From positions 310,001 to 374,000 of the forward strand of contig NZ_JBBYXK010000004.1 of assembly GCF_039655875.1 (NCBI RefSeq): a stretch of 64,000 nt of DNA. Reading direction: 5' to 3'. This DNA comes from Emcibacter sp. SYSU 3D8 (lineage in GTDB: Bacteria; Pseudomonadota; Alphaproteobacteria; SMXS01). The notes below the pieces were generated by a model that worked only from the letters and a program-made list of their open reading frames with translations, did no database searches and was not told the origin of the DNA. Position numbers and translations under genes: made by a program. Below are positions 20,057 to 28,976 of the stretch, in pieces; positions within the stretch are counted from its first letter, which is position 1, and every line of letters starts with the position of its first letter.

Positions 20057-21532
20057 TTATGCATCGGTTGCCCGGGGCGGCAAGCGCAATCCCCGGGGGA
20101 CGAGCCTGCGTTCGAGCAACTCGAACAGGCCCTGCGTCGCCAGCGCCAGCAGTGCGGCGGGCACCGCGCCCTCCAGGATCATGCCGGTGTCGGCGAGTCG
20201 AATGCCGGTCAGGATCGGCTGGCCATAGCCGCCGGCGCCGATCAGCGCGCCCAGGGTTGCGGTGCCCACATTGATCACCGCCGCGATCTTGATTCCGGCC
20301 ATGATCGACCGGGTCGCCAGCGGCAGCTCGATGCGTCGCAGGATCACCCCCCTGGGCAGGCCCAGCGCCTCGGCCGACTCCCGCAGCGACGCAGGGATCC
20401 CGTGCAGGCCCGCATGGGTGTTCCGGACGATCGGCAGCAGGCTGTAGAGGAACAGGGCGATCAGCGCCGGCGGCCCGCCGATGCCGACCAACGGGATCAT
20501 GAACACGAACAGCGCCAGCGACGGGATGGTCTGGGCAACACCTGCCACGGCCAGAATGACCTGTCCGGCGCGCGGGCGCCGATAGGCCAGAATACCCAGC
20601 GGCACCGCCACCAGGATGGCGGCGCCCAGCGAGAGCCCCACCAGGGTCAGATGCGCGCCGGTGGTCCGTACGAGACGGCGCCAGAAGCCGGCAGCGTCGG
20701 GCGAGGGGGGCGCGCCCGGCTGGAGAAAGGCGGCGGCGACCGATCGCTCGGTCTTGCCGCGCAGCGTGACGTCGGCGTTCATGGACTGCATCCGAGCCAC
20801 GTCGATCCGTCCCTCAAGCTGCCTGAGTGCGGCGATGGCGCCAGCCGGCAGGTCCAGCCGGTAGAGGACGACGGCCTGGTACTCGGGAAACACCGCCAGG
20901 TCGTCGCGCAGTACTGTCAGCCCGTAGGCGGGGATATTGGCGTCGGTGGTGTAAACGTCGGTGGCGTGGATGGCATCCGAGCCCAGTGCCCGGTAGGCCA
21001 GTTCGTGCTCCATGCCGCGCACATCGGACTGCGGCAGGCGGTAACGGCCGCGCAGCAGCGGCCAGCCATCCTTCCTGTCGAGGAACTCGTTGCTGAACAC
21101 CAGCTTCAGGCCGGGATGCGCGCGCAGGTCGGAGAGCGCCGCGATGCCCAGCGACTGGGCGCGGTCGGCGCGCATGGCGATGGCATAGGTGTTCTCGAAA
21201 CCCAGCGAACCGGTCATGCCGATGCCGTCTTCGCGCAAAGCGGCGCGCATGGCCTCGGCGGTGGATGCATCGCGTCCCGCGACGATTTCGCCCGAGATCG
21301 TGCCGGTGTAATCCACATAGGCGTCGATATCGCCGCCCTTCAGCGCTTCGTAGACGATGCGCGTGCCGCCCAGCCCTGTGCGGTGCGCGGCGTCGATCCC
21401 TGCATCCCGCAGGGCTCCGGTCAGGATCTCGCCCAAAATGACGCCTTCGGTGAATGCCTTGGAGCCCACGGTCACGGCCCAGGACTGGGCCGGCCAGACG
21501 AGCAGCATCAGCATCAGCATCAGGCGGCTCAC
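20057..21532 (-). CDS. Osmoprotectant ABC transporter, fused substrate-binding protein and permease
   Basis: The 491-aa product begins with a signal-like hydrophobic segment (MSRLMLMLMLLVWPAQSWA) and an OpuAC-type binding domain (VTVGSKAFTEGVILGEIL...YVDYTGTISGEI, about 20-280). A BPD_transp_1 permease domain follows (about 300-475; GVAQTIPSLALFVFMIP, EAA-like loop ESAEALGLPRGVILRRIELP). It should import glycine betaine, choline or related quaternary amines. The partner ATPase overlaps by 4 bp. In most Opu systems these parts are separate proteins; fused versions exist in Proteobacteria. Confidence 0.9.
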   Translation of the reverse strand: MSRLMLMLMLLVWPAQSWAVTVGSKAFTEGVILGEILTGALRDAGIDAAHRTGLGGTRIVYEALKGGDIDAYVDYTGTISGEIVAGRDASTAEAMRAALREDGIGMTGSLGFENTYAIAMRADRAQSLGIAALSDLRAHPGLKLVFSNEFLDRKDGWPLLRGRYRLPQSDVRGMEHELAYRALGSDAIHATDVYTTDANIPAYGLTVLRDDLAVFPEYQAVVLYRLDLPAGAIAALRQLEGRIDVARMQSMNADVTLRGKTERSVAAAFLQPGAPPSPDAAGFWRRLVRTTGAHLTLVGLSLGAAILVAVPLGILAYRRPRAGQVILAVAGVAQTIPSLALFVFMIPLVGIGGPPALIALFLYSLLPIVRNTHAGLHGIPASLRESAEALGLPRGVILRRIELPLATRSIMAGIKIAAVINVGTATLGALIGAGGYGQPILTGIRLADTGMILEGAVPAALLALATQGLFELLERRLVPRGLRLPPRATDA

Positions 21533-22260
21533 AGCGGCAGCTCGCTGCGTTGGGCGCGAACGAACTCGGTGACGAACGGGTCGGCGGGGCGCTCCAGCAG
21601 GTCGTCGATGCCGCCCTGCTGCACGATCGCGCCGCCGCGCATCAGCACGATCCGGTCTCCGAAGAACGCGGCTTCATGCATGTCGTGGGTCACCAATACG
21701 ATGGTCTTGGACAGGGCGCGGAAGATGTCGCGCAGGTCGTCCTGCAGGCCGCGGCGGATCAGCGGGTCGAGCGCGCCGAGCGGCTCGTCGAGCAGCAGCA
21801 CATCGGGATCGAGCGCCAGAGCCCGCATGATGGCGACCCGTTGCCGCTGGCCGCCGGACAACTCGCCGGGAAAGGCATCGAGGCGCTCGGCGGGAAAGCG
21901 GGTAAGGGCGGTCAGCGTATCGACCCGGTCCGCCTGCGCCTGCACGGTCCAGCCGAGATGCGCCGGCATCAGGCAAATGTTCTCGCGTGCCGTAAGATGA
22001 GGGAACAAGCCGCCATCCTGGATGACATAGCCGGTGCACCGCCGGGCCGCGGCGATCTGGCCGGCAAGCGGCGCGCCCTCGAACAGGACCTCGCCCGTAT
22101 CAGGCGGCGCCAGTCCGATCAGCATGCGCAAAAGCGTCGACTTGCCGCAGCCGCTGGGGCCGATCAGCACTGTGGTGAGGCCTTCCGGAATCGCCAGCGA
22201 CAACGGCCTGACCGCCTGCGCCTCGCCAAACCGTTTCGCCGCATTCCGTAATTCCAGCAT
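21529..22260 (-). CDS. Osmoprotectant ABC transporter ATP-binding protein
   Basis: This 243-aa ABC ATPase has Walker A GPSGCGKST at residues 34-42, signature LSGGQRQRVAIMRAL and Walker B DVLLLDEPLGALD. It pairs with the fused permease/binding protein that overlaps it by ATGA. The ATG at 22260 gives the standard MLELRNAAKRF start. No CBS domain is appended, unlike many OpuA/ProV ATPases, so osmotic gating through CBS is not expected. Confidence 0.92.
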   Translation of the reverse strand: MLELRNAAKRFGEAQAVRPLSLAIPEGLTTVLIGPSGCGKSTLLRMLIGLAPPDTGEVLFEGAPLAGQIAAARRCTGYVIQDGGLFPHLTARENICLMPAHLGWTVQAQADRVDTLTALTRFPAERLDAFPGELSGGQRQRVAIMRALALDPDVLLLDEPLGALDPLIRRGLQDDLRDIFRALSKTIVLVTHDMHEAAFFGDRIVLMRGGAIVQQGGIDDLLERPADPFVTEFVRAQRSELPL

Positions 22261-22331
22261 GGGCGAAGTGTAGGACGCCGCAGGCGGTGCGGTCACGAAA
22301 TCATGCTGCGTGCGGCCCATATCCGGCAGGG

Positions 22332-24245
22332 CTAGGTTTCCTGGGGCGCGCTCTCTCGGGCCAGGCCAAGCACCTCGCGGACCTTGCGGGCCATTTCCTC
22401 ACGCCGATAGGGTTTGTTGAGCAGGTGCACGCCCGGGTCGAGCCGGCCGTGGTGGATAATGGCATTTTCGGTGTACCCAGAGCTGAACAGCACCGGCAGG
22501 CGCGGTTGCAGGCGCCGGGCCTCGGCGGCGAGCTGCTGGCCGTTCATACCGCCTGGCATGACCACGTCGGTGAACAGAAGGTCGAAATCCGCCACGTTCC
22601 GGAGCACCTCAAGCGCCTGCGGCCCGCTGGACACCGCGACGACGCTATACCCCAGTCCCAGCAATTGCTTCTCCACATGAACGCGGACCAGATCATCGTC
22701 CTCGACCAGGAGTATCTTGTCCGTCCCGCTTGGCGAAGCAGCGCGGGACGCGGACGCGTCTGTGCTGTGGTCGGCGTCGCGGGTGCGGGGCAGGTAGAGC
22801 CGTATGACCGTGCCCTGGCCAAGCTCGGAATATATCTTGATGTGCCCGCCAGACTGTTTGACGAAGCCGTAGACCATGGACAGGCCAAGGCCGCTGCCCT
22901 TGCCCACATCCTTGGTGGTAAAGAACGGCTCGAAAGCACGGCTGACCACATCCGGCGGCATACCGTCTCCGGTGTCAGAAACGGCGATCATCACATATTG
23001 GCCCGGCGTTACGTCCTCGTGGCTGGCGGCATAGGTGCCGTCCAGATAGGCGTTGGCGGTTTCGATGGTCAGGCGTCCTCCGCCGGGCATGGCGTCGCGG
23101 GCATTGAGGCACAGGTTGAGGACGGCGGATTCCAGCTGGCCCGCATCGACGAAGCCGCGCCACAACCCGCCGGCGCGAACCATTTCAATCTCGACCTGTT
23201 CGCCCAGAGTCCGGCGCAACAGATGATCCATGGAGCCCATGAGCGCGTTGATATCGGACACCCGCGGCTCCAGCGCCTGCCGCCTGGCGAAGGCGAGCAA
23301 CCGGCGATTGAGCGCCGAACCGCGCTCGGCGGCATCCTGCATGGCGATTGCCATCTGATGCAGGTCGCCGTCCGGGGGGAGTTGTTCCGCGAGAAACTCG
23401 GCATTGCCCAGGATGACCGTCAGCAGGTTGTTGAAATCGTGCGCCACGCCGCCGGTCAGTTGTCCCAGCGTCTCAAGGCGCTGCGCCTGCCGCAGACGGG
23501 TTTCCGCCTCGATCTGCGCCGTCACGTCGCGGGCGATGTTGAAGAACAGATGGTCATCGGCAGACCACACCGAAGACCACTGGATGTATACCAGCCCGCC
23601 ATTTTTCCGAAAATGCCGCTGCAGCATGGTGGTGACCTGCTGCCCCTCCCGGATTGCCATGTTATGTTGGCGCGAGTTCTCCCTGTCATCGGGATGGATC
23701 AGGTCGCCAAAATGGCGGCCGATCAGTTCGTCGGGCTCATAGCCCCAGATGTCCCTGCAGCGCGCACTCATCTCGACGCAGGTCCCGTCCGCCGTAAAGC
23801 TACAGATCGCATCGACGGAGTGATCAAGGATGCGCTGGAGTTTGACGAGCAGCGTTTCACTGTGCTGCTGGGCCAGGCGCAGGGCTTGCAGCGATTCATG
23901 CGATTCGTGAACGTCGGTCGAGGTGCCGAACCAATGGTCGACGGCGCCGTCCTTGCCAAGCACCGGAATAATCCTGATGCGGCACCAGCGATACATACTG
24001 TCGTGACGGCGCCCGCGCACCTCGATCTCGAAGGCCTCGCCATGCCGGAAAGCCGCCGCCCAGCCCTCGAGCATGGTTGCGCGGTCATCCGGATGAACAG
24101 CGTCGAGCATATCGCCGGGGCTGGCCGCCGAGCTGCCGCTATAGGCCTTGGCCTTGTCGTTGACGAAGTCGATCGAGCCATCGGCCATCGCGGTCCAGGC
24201 CATGTCCGCCATGGCGCGCGCCAATTGCCTTGATCCTGTAATCAT
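22332..24245 (-). CDS. Hybrid PAS-domain histidine kinase with C-terminal receiver
   Basis: The 637-aa cytosolic protein has two PAS domains (about 10-110 and 125-245; the second contains MSARCRDIWGYEPDELIGRHFGDLIHPDD). HisKA follows with H269 in GGVAHDFNNLLTVILGN, an HATPase domain (LNLCLNARDAMPGGG, GSGLGLSMVYGFVKQSGG), and a receiver with D560 in LLFTDVVMPGGM. No membrane segment is visible. An in-frame TTG at 24308 would add 21 residues; I prefer the ATG at 24245. No response regulator is adjacent, so the output partner is unknown. Confidence 0.9.
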   Translation of the reverse strand: MITGSRQLARAMADMAWTAMADGSIDFVNDKAKAYSGSSAASPGDMLDAVHPDDRATMLEGWAAAFRHGEAFEIEVRGRRHDSMYRWCRIRIIPVLGKDGAVDHWFGTSTDVHESHESLQALRLAQQHSETLLVKLQRILDHSVDAICSFTADGTCVEMSARCRDIWGYEPDELIGRHFGDLIHPDDRENSRQHNMAIREGQQVTTMLQRHFRKNGGLVYIQWSSVWSADDHLFFNIARDVTAQIEAETRLRQAQRLETLGQLTGGVAHDFNNLLTVILGNAEFLAEQLPPDGDLHQMAIAMQDAAERGSALNRRLLAFARRQALEPRVSDINALMGSMDHLLRRTLGEQVEIEMVRAGGLWRGFVDAGQLESAVLNLCLNARDAMPGGGRLTIETANAYLDGTYAASHEDVTPGQYVMIAVSDTGDGMPPDVVSRAFEPFFTTKDVGKGSGLGLSMVYGFVKQSGGHIKIYSELGQGTVIRLYLPRTRDADHSTDASASRAASPSGTDKILLVEDDDLVRVHVEKQLLGLGYSVVAVSSGPQALEVLRNVADFDLLFTDVVMPGGMNGQQLAAEARRLQPRLPVLFSSGYTENAIIHHGRLDPGVHLLNKPYRREEMARKVREVLGLARESAPQET

Positions 24246-24367
24246 GTCGGTCAAAAAAGAACCCCTCGCCAGTGTCCCAATATGAATGCGCGCTGGCGTA
24301 CAGGGCAATGCCTAATTGATGCCGCCGACTAATTGCAAATGCAAAAGGTGGTCCGAAATTCCGGGTA

Positions 24368-24414
24368 TTTTTTAGAGGCAAAAAACGTATTTATTATCAC
24401 TGCCTTAGTAATAA
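24368..24414. other. AT-rich intergenic segment with nested inverted repeats
   Basis: TTTTTT and AAAAAA flank AGAGGC (24368-24385), and TTATTA and TAATAA flank a 12-base centre (24391-24414). This is an AT-rich island in an otherwise GC-rich region, about 125 bp upstream of the hybrid kinase start, and may hold its promoter. Nothing more can be supported. Confidence 0.3.
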
Positions 24415-24490
24415 AGGTGCGTCAACTTGGCGGCGGGACGATCCGTGCTGTATGTGGTGTCATGGTGTTCACGGTCCACTGTGCTCCGGC

Positions 24491-25372
24491 TCAGCCGCGG
24501 GCGACCTTGTCGATGAAGCGATTCACGTCCTCGGCAACCCCGGCGCGCCAGCGGAACATGTGCGCCAGCGCCAGCACCGTGCCGGCATGGCTGATGTTGG
24601 GATAGCTCTTGTACTCGGCGTGCACACCGAGTTCGGTGAGCCGGGCCTGCAGGTTCTCCGAGTTCACCGGCCAGACGATGGGGTCATTCTCGCCGCTCAG
24701 CAAGAGGGTCGGCGGCGCCTCGGCATGGGCGAATGTGATCGGCTGACTCAACTCGGAATCGATGTGGCTCCGGAAGATCTGGCCCAACTCGTGGTCCTTT
24801 TTCAGCATGGGCAGGAAATCGTAGGGCCCCGACAGCCCGACCAGGCCACGCAGCTTGCGGGCGTCGTAGCCGCGCTGACCCAGATATTCCAGGTTGAAGG
24901 CCAGCTTGGCGGCCATGAAGGCGCCCGCCGAATGCCCGAGCAGGACTATCCGGTCCGGATCGCCGCGATAGTCCTGGGCATATCGCGACGCCCAGACGAC
25001 GGCGGCGGCGGCATCGTGCATGAAGGCCGGAAAGCGTACTTCGGGATAGAGGCGGTAATCCGGCACGACCACCACGTAGCCCATGGAGGCAAGGCCCTGG
25101 CCGGCGAACAGGTAATCCTCGCGGTGGCCCATGGTCCATTTGCCCCCGTAGAAGAACACCACCACGGGCAGCGGGCCAGGAATGTCCGATGGCCGATAAA
25201 TGTCCAGCCGTTTGCGCTTGTGCTGGCCGTAGACGATGTTGCGGGTGATGGCGATGCGATTGGTGGGAACCGAGGCGTTCAGGACGTTGAGCGGCGTGCA
25301 CACCAGCAACTGCCGACGCAGATAGCGCAGGCTGTCCTTGATCGAGATCGACGATTGCGTGCCCTTTTGCAA
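24491..25372 (-). CDS. Alpha/beta hydrolase, carboxylesterase-like
   Basis: The product, up to 293 aa, has the alpha/beta hydrolase fold of the BD-FAE/esterase-lipase group. The nucleophile is S148 in LLGHSAGAF, with an acid in SGENDPIVWP and a histidine in NISHAGTVLA. The oxyanion loop reads FYGGKWTMG in place of the usual HGGG. It should cleave ester bonds of an unknown small substrate. The start is uncertain: the longest form begins with TTG at 25372, and no clear ribosome-binding site is seen. Confidence 0.82.
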   Translation of the reverse strand: MQKGTQSSISIKDSLRYLRRQLLVCTPLNVLNASVPTNRIAITRNIVYGQHKRKRLDIYRPSDIPGPLPVVVFFYGGKWTMGHREDYLFAGQGLASMGYVVVVPDYRLYPEVRFPAFMHDAAAAVVWASRYAQDYRGDPDRIVLLGHSAGAFMAAKLAFNLEYLGQRGYDARKLRGLVGLSGPYDFLPMLKKDHELGQIFRSHIDSELSQPITFAHAEAPPTLLLSGENDPIVWPVNSENLQARLTELGVHAEYKSYPNISHAGTVLALAHMFRWRAGVAEDVNRFIDKVARG

Positions 25373-25639
25373 TCCGTGCCAGCCCCATCGGCGGACGTCA
25401 CGAATATGGAGGACGCCGGCCAGCCCGCCGGTCCGGCGGGCAAGAATACTCGAACTCTCACAACGGCTTCGGGTCCAATGGTCGACTCTCTGCCCTCGCT
25501 CTCTTCAACATATGGTGCATAACCGAATGCAATGAAAGAGATTTGGTTTTTTCATCCGGCCTCAGCGGGGCAAGTCAGGTTTGACGGAGGCACCCCGGGG
25601 CACCATGATCAGCGCGGGGAGACTTCAAGGGGAAAGCAA

Positions 25640-27601
25640 ATGGCACTGGCACACGTGTTCAGTCCACTCGTGATCAACGGCGTGGAAATCAAGAACCGCG
25701 TGCTCCGGACGGCGCACGGCACCAATCTGGGCGCCGACCTGTCCGACGACCTGATCGCCTACCACGAGGCGCGGGCGCGGGGCGGTGTCGGACTGTCGCT
25801 GATCGAAGCCTCCAGCGTGCACAGGACCGGTCCCATGACCATGCACGCCTGGAGCGACGACATCATTCCGCGCTATCGGAAGCTGATGAAGTCGGTGAAG
25901 CCGCACGGCATGCGGATGTTCTCGCAAATCAACCACATGGGCTTTCTGCAGGGTCCGCCCTGGGCGCAGCCCTGGTCGGCTTCAGAGGTTCTGGCCAATC
26001 CGCTGACCGGCATGACGTCGCATTCGATGACGAAGGACGAAATCGCCGAAGTGGTCGATGCATTTGCCCAGGCGGCACGACGAGCCCTCGAGGGCGGGCT
26101 GGACGGCGTCGAGATCCATGCGGCCCACAATTTCCTGTTCCAGCAGTTCATTTCCGAGAAATTCAACCACCGCACCGATGAATATGGCGGCAGCTTCGAG
26201 AACCGCATGCGGCTGCTGATGGAGACGCTGCGTGCCGTGCGCGCCATGGTCGGGCCGAAATATCCCCTGGGTCTGCGGGTAGGGCCGAACAACGCGCCGG
26301 GCTGGCTCAATGTGGAGGAGCACCAGGACATCGTCGCACGGGTCCTGCAGGAGGATCTGATCGACTTTCTCGATGTCTCGCATGGCGCCTCCGGCAGCGC
26401 CAGCCACAAGATCATCGGCGCCATGCACGAGGATACCGGCTACGAACTGCATATGAGCGTGCCGGTGACGCAAGTGGCCAAGGGGCGCATCCCGCGCTTC
26501 GTCACGGGCCGGTTCAGGACATTGCAGGACGTGGATGACGCCATCGCGCGCGGCGATGCCGACATGGTGGGGATGACCCGCGCCCACATCGCCGATCCGG
26601 ACATTGTCCGCAAGACGCTAGAAGGACGCAGCCACGAGATCAGACCGTGCATCGGCTGCAACCAGGGCTGCCTCGGCGGCCTGATGCAGGGGCGTATCGG
26701 CTGTACCGTCAACGTGACCGCAGGGCGGGAACTGACCCTGGACGAGGCGCCGCCGCCCGCGCCGGCCACAAAGGATGTGATGGTGGTCGGCGGCGGTCCG
26801 GCGGGCATGGAAGCGGCCCGAGTCGCAGCGCAGCGCGGCCACCGGGTCACGTTGGTCGAGGCGGGGCCCAGGCTCGGCGGTACGGTCCAGGTGGCGCGGC
26901 TGGCGCCCAGGCATGCCGGCATCGGCGACGTGGTCGACTGGCTGGAGGGCGAGATGGAACGGCGCGGCGTGACCGTCCTGCTCGATACCTGGGTCGAGAA
27001 GGCATTCATCGAGACCCGGCGGCCGGATGTGGTGATCCTGGCGACGGGCGCTGTGCCCCGCATGGATGGGAAACAGTCGCCGGTTCCCGATGTGGAGGTC
27101 GGCGGCGTCAGGCAGGACCATGTGGTTTCGACCGCGCAATTGTTGACCGGCCGCCACAACCAGATCGGCGGCACGGCGCTGGTGCTCGACGACGTGGGCG
27201 GCTACGAGGGCATCGGCGCCGCCGAATTCCTGGTGGAGAAAGGCGCGACGGTGACCTTCGTCACCACCAAGGAGACCTTCGCACCCAAAATGACGGTGCC
27301 CGGTGTCGCCGTGCCTGCGCTGGAGCGTCTCAACAAGGACGGGCGCTTCAGGCTGGTATCCCGGGCCTATCTGAAGGATATCGGCGCGGAAAATGCCGTG
27401 GTCGGCTCGCTGGAAGGCTGGCCCGACATGACGGTCCCGGCTGAAACGGTCGTGCTGGTGACACCCAACCGGCCCAACAATGCATTGGCCGAGGCGATCG
27501 AGGCGCTGGGAATTCCCGTCCATGTGGTGGGGGACGCCATCGAGCAGGCATTCCTGCCAGCGGCGTTCCGTACGGCCAACCTTGCCGCCCGGGCGATATA
27601 G
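25640..27601 (+). CDS. NADH:flavin oxidoreductase / 2,4-dienoyl-CoA reductase-like enzyme
   Basis: This 653-aa multidomain flavoenzyme has an N-terminal old-yellow-enzyme FMN barrel (about 1-330; EIHAAHNFLFQQFISEKFNHR) and a 4Fe-4S cluster formed by C337, C340, C344 and C355. A C-terminal FAD/NAD domain carries VVGGGPAGMEAARVAAQRGH. The layout matches 2,4-dienoyl-CoA reductase, trimethylamine dehydrogenase and the bile-acid/steroid-active BaiCD/BaiH group. ATG 25640 follows AAGGGG. Neighbouring MFS, CoA ligase and Rieske genes suggest a catabolic role on an enone or dienoyl substrate. Confidence 0.9.
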   Translation: MALAHVFSPLVINGVEIKNRVLRTAHGTNLGADLSDDLIAYHEARARGGVGLSLIEASSVHRTGPMTMHAWSDDIIPRYRKLMKSVKPHGMRMFSQINHMGFLQGPPWAQPWSASEVLANPLTGMTSHSMTKDEIAEVVDAFAQAARRALEGGLDGVEIHAAHNFLFQQFISEKFNHRTDEYGGSFENRMRLLMETLRAVRAMVGPKYPLGLRVGPNNAPGWLNVEEHQDIVARVLQEDLIDFLDVSHGASGSASHKIIGAMHEDTGYELHMSVPVTQVAKGRIPRFVTGRFRTLQDVDDAIARGDADMVGMTRAHIADPDIVRKTLEGRSHEIRPCIGCNQGCLGGLMQGRIGCTVNVTAGRELTLDEAPPPAPATKDVMVVGGGPAGMEAARVAAQRGHRVTLVEAGPRLGGTVQVARLAPRHAGIGDVVDWLEGEMERRGVTVLLDTWVEKAFIETRRPDVVILATGAVPRMDGKQSPVPDVEVGGVRQDHVVSTAQLLTGRHNQIGGTALVLDDVGGYEGIGAAEFLVEKGATVTFVTTKETFAPKMTVPGVAVPALERLNKDGRFRLVSRAYLKDIGAENAVVGSLEGWPDMTVPAETVVLVTPNRPNNALAEAIEALGIPVHVVGDAIEQAFLPAAFRTANLAARAI

Positions 27602-27641
27602 CCCGCAGCGCTGCACGCGGCCAGGGTAGCCGTGCGGGGCG

Positions 27642-28976
27642 TTATTCCGGCAATTCGAGACGCGCCCGCTCGTAGCCCGACCGACCGACCAAGATGAGGA
27701 GCCAGGCGATGGCCATCATGGCGGGCAGCAGCACCAGCAGCGATTGCCGCAAACCGCCTTCGGTGAACAGGTAGTCGGTTCCCAGTGCGATTAGCAGCGG
27801 CCCGAACGCGACCCCGAAAGCGCCGTTGATCAGATAGAGCACGGCGGTCATCTGTCCCCGGAACTGGTTGGGCACGATGGCCTGCAGCGTGCTGGGAATG
27901 CTGGCGACGATGAGCGGCAGGATGAACATCAGCGCGGCCAGGCAGACCAGGCTGGCGATCGCCGAATCGACCTGGGGCCAAAGGACCAGCACGGGGATTC
28001 CCAGCGCGATGCCGATCACCATGACATTGTACCTGCCGCCGCGGCCGGAACGGGTGGCGAAGTAGTCGCTAAGATAGCCGCCCACCATGCCGCCGGGAAG
28101 ACCGGCGATGATGTTGATCAGGCCCAGGGTGGTGCCGATGGTGGCGACCGAATAGCCAAAATACCGGACGTAGAGCGCCGTCATCCAGGCGACGACCGCG
28201 TAGGACACCAGCGCCACGAAGCCGGCGCCCAGCATCAGGCAGACCAGGATCGTCCGGTGCCGGCGCGAATAGCTCCAGATGGTCATGGCGACCGACGAAC
28301 CGGCCGCGACATGCGGCACGGTCTCGCGCCGGGCCGGTTCGTCGACGAACAGCAGCAGCAGGGCGATCACGAAGCCCGGCAGGGCGGCGGCGAAAAAAGT
28401 GAGCTGCCAGCCATAGGTGGCGCCCAGCAGCGGCAGATCGACCTGCTCGGCGCCGGGAATCAGATTGGCCATGCCGGCGCCGATCAGGTACGAGCAGCCC
28501 GAGCCCAGGGTGATCGACATGACGATGCAGGCCATGGCCCGGCCGCGCAGCCGCGGCGGGAAATAATCGGCGATCATCGAGAACGCGGCGGGCGCGAGGC
28601 AGGCCTCGCCGATGCCGACGCCCGCGCGGGCGGCGAAGAGGGTCCAGAAATCCGTCGCCATGCCGCAGGCCAGGGTCATCACGCTCCAGGCCAGAACGCC
28701 CGCGATGACGATATTCCGGCGGTTCCGCCGGTCGACCAGCCGGCCGATGGGCAGGCCGAACAGGGCATAGAACACGACGAAAGCCATGCCCTGAAGCAGG
28801 CTGATCTGGGTGTCGGTAACGCCCAGCGTCTCGCGGACCGGCTCGCTGAGAATGTAAAGCAGGTGCCGGTCGATGAATGCGAATACCGTCGCGATCGCGA
28901 GGACGCCGACAGCCTGCCATGCCTTGGAGATCGGCGGGTAGGCGGCTTCAGCGGCGGCGCCTGATTGCGCCGTCAC
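27642..28976 (-). CDS. MFS transporter, spinster/aromatic-acid-type
   Basis: The 444-aa membrane protein has about 12 hydrophobic segments and MFS motif A (GRLVDRRNRRN) between segments 2 and 3. The N-terminal FAFIDRHLLYILSEPVRETLGVTDTQISLLQG is typical of Spns-like bacterial carriers often found in catabolic clusters. Its ATG overlaps the CoA ligase stop by 4 bp, so it probably carries the acid that the ligase activates. Confidence 0.88.
   Translation of the reverse strand: MTAQSGAAAEAAYPPISKAWQAVGVLAIATVFAFIDRHLLYILSEPVRETLGVTDTQISLLQGMAFVVFYALFGLPIGRLVDRRNRRNIVIAGVLAWSVMTLACGMATDFWTLFAARAGVGIGEACLAPAAFSMIADYFPPRLRGRAMACIVMSITLGSGCSYLIGAGMANLIPGAEQVDLPLLGATYGWQLTFFAAALPGFVIALLLLFVDEPARRETVPHVAAGSSVAMTIWSYSRRHRTILVCLMLGAGFVALVSYAVVAWMTALYVRYFGYSVATIGTTLGLINIIAGLPGGMVGGYLSDYFATRSGRGGRYNVMVIGIALGIPVLVLWPQVDSAIASLVCLAALMFILPLIVASIPSTLQAIVPNQFRGQMTAVLYLINGAFGVAFGPLLIALGTDYLFTEGGLRQSLLVLLPAMMAIAWLLILVGRSGYERARLELPE

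Noticed and set aside
22287-24233. Long plus-strand frame opposite the hybrid histidine kinase
   Set aside because: No recognisable motif, and the minus-strand frame has complete kinase and receiver signatures.
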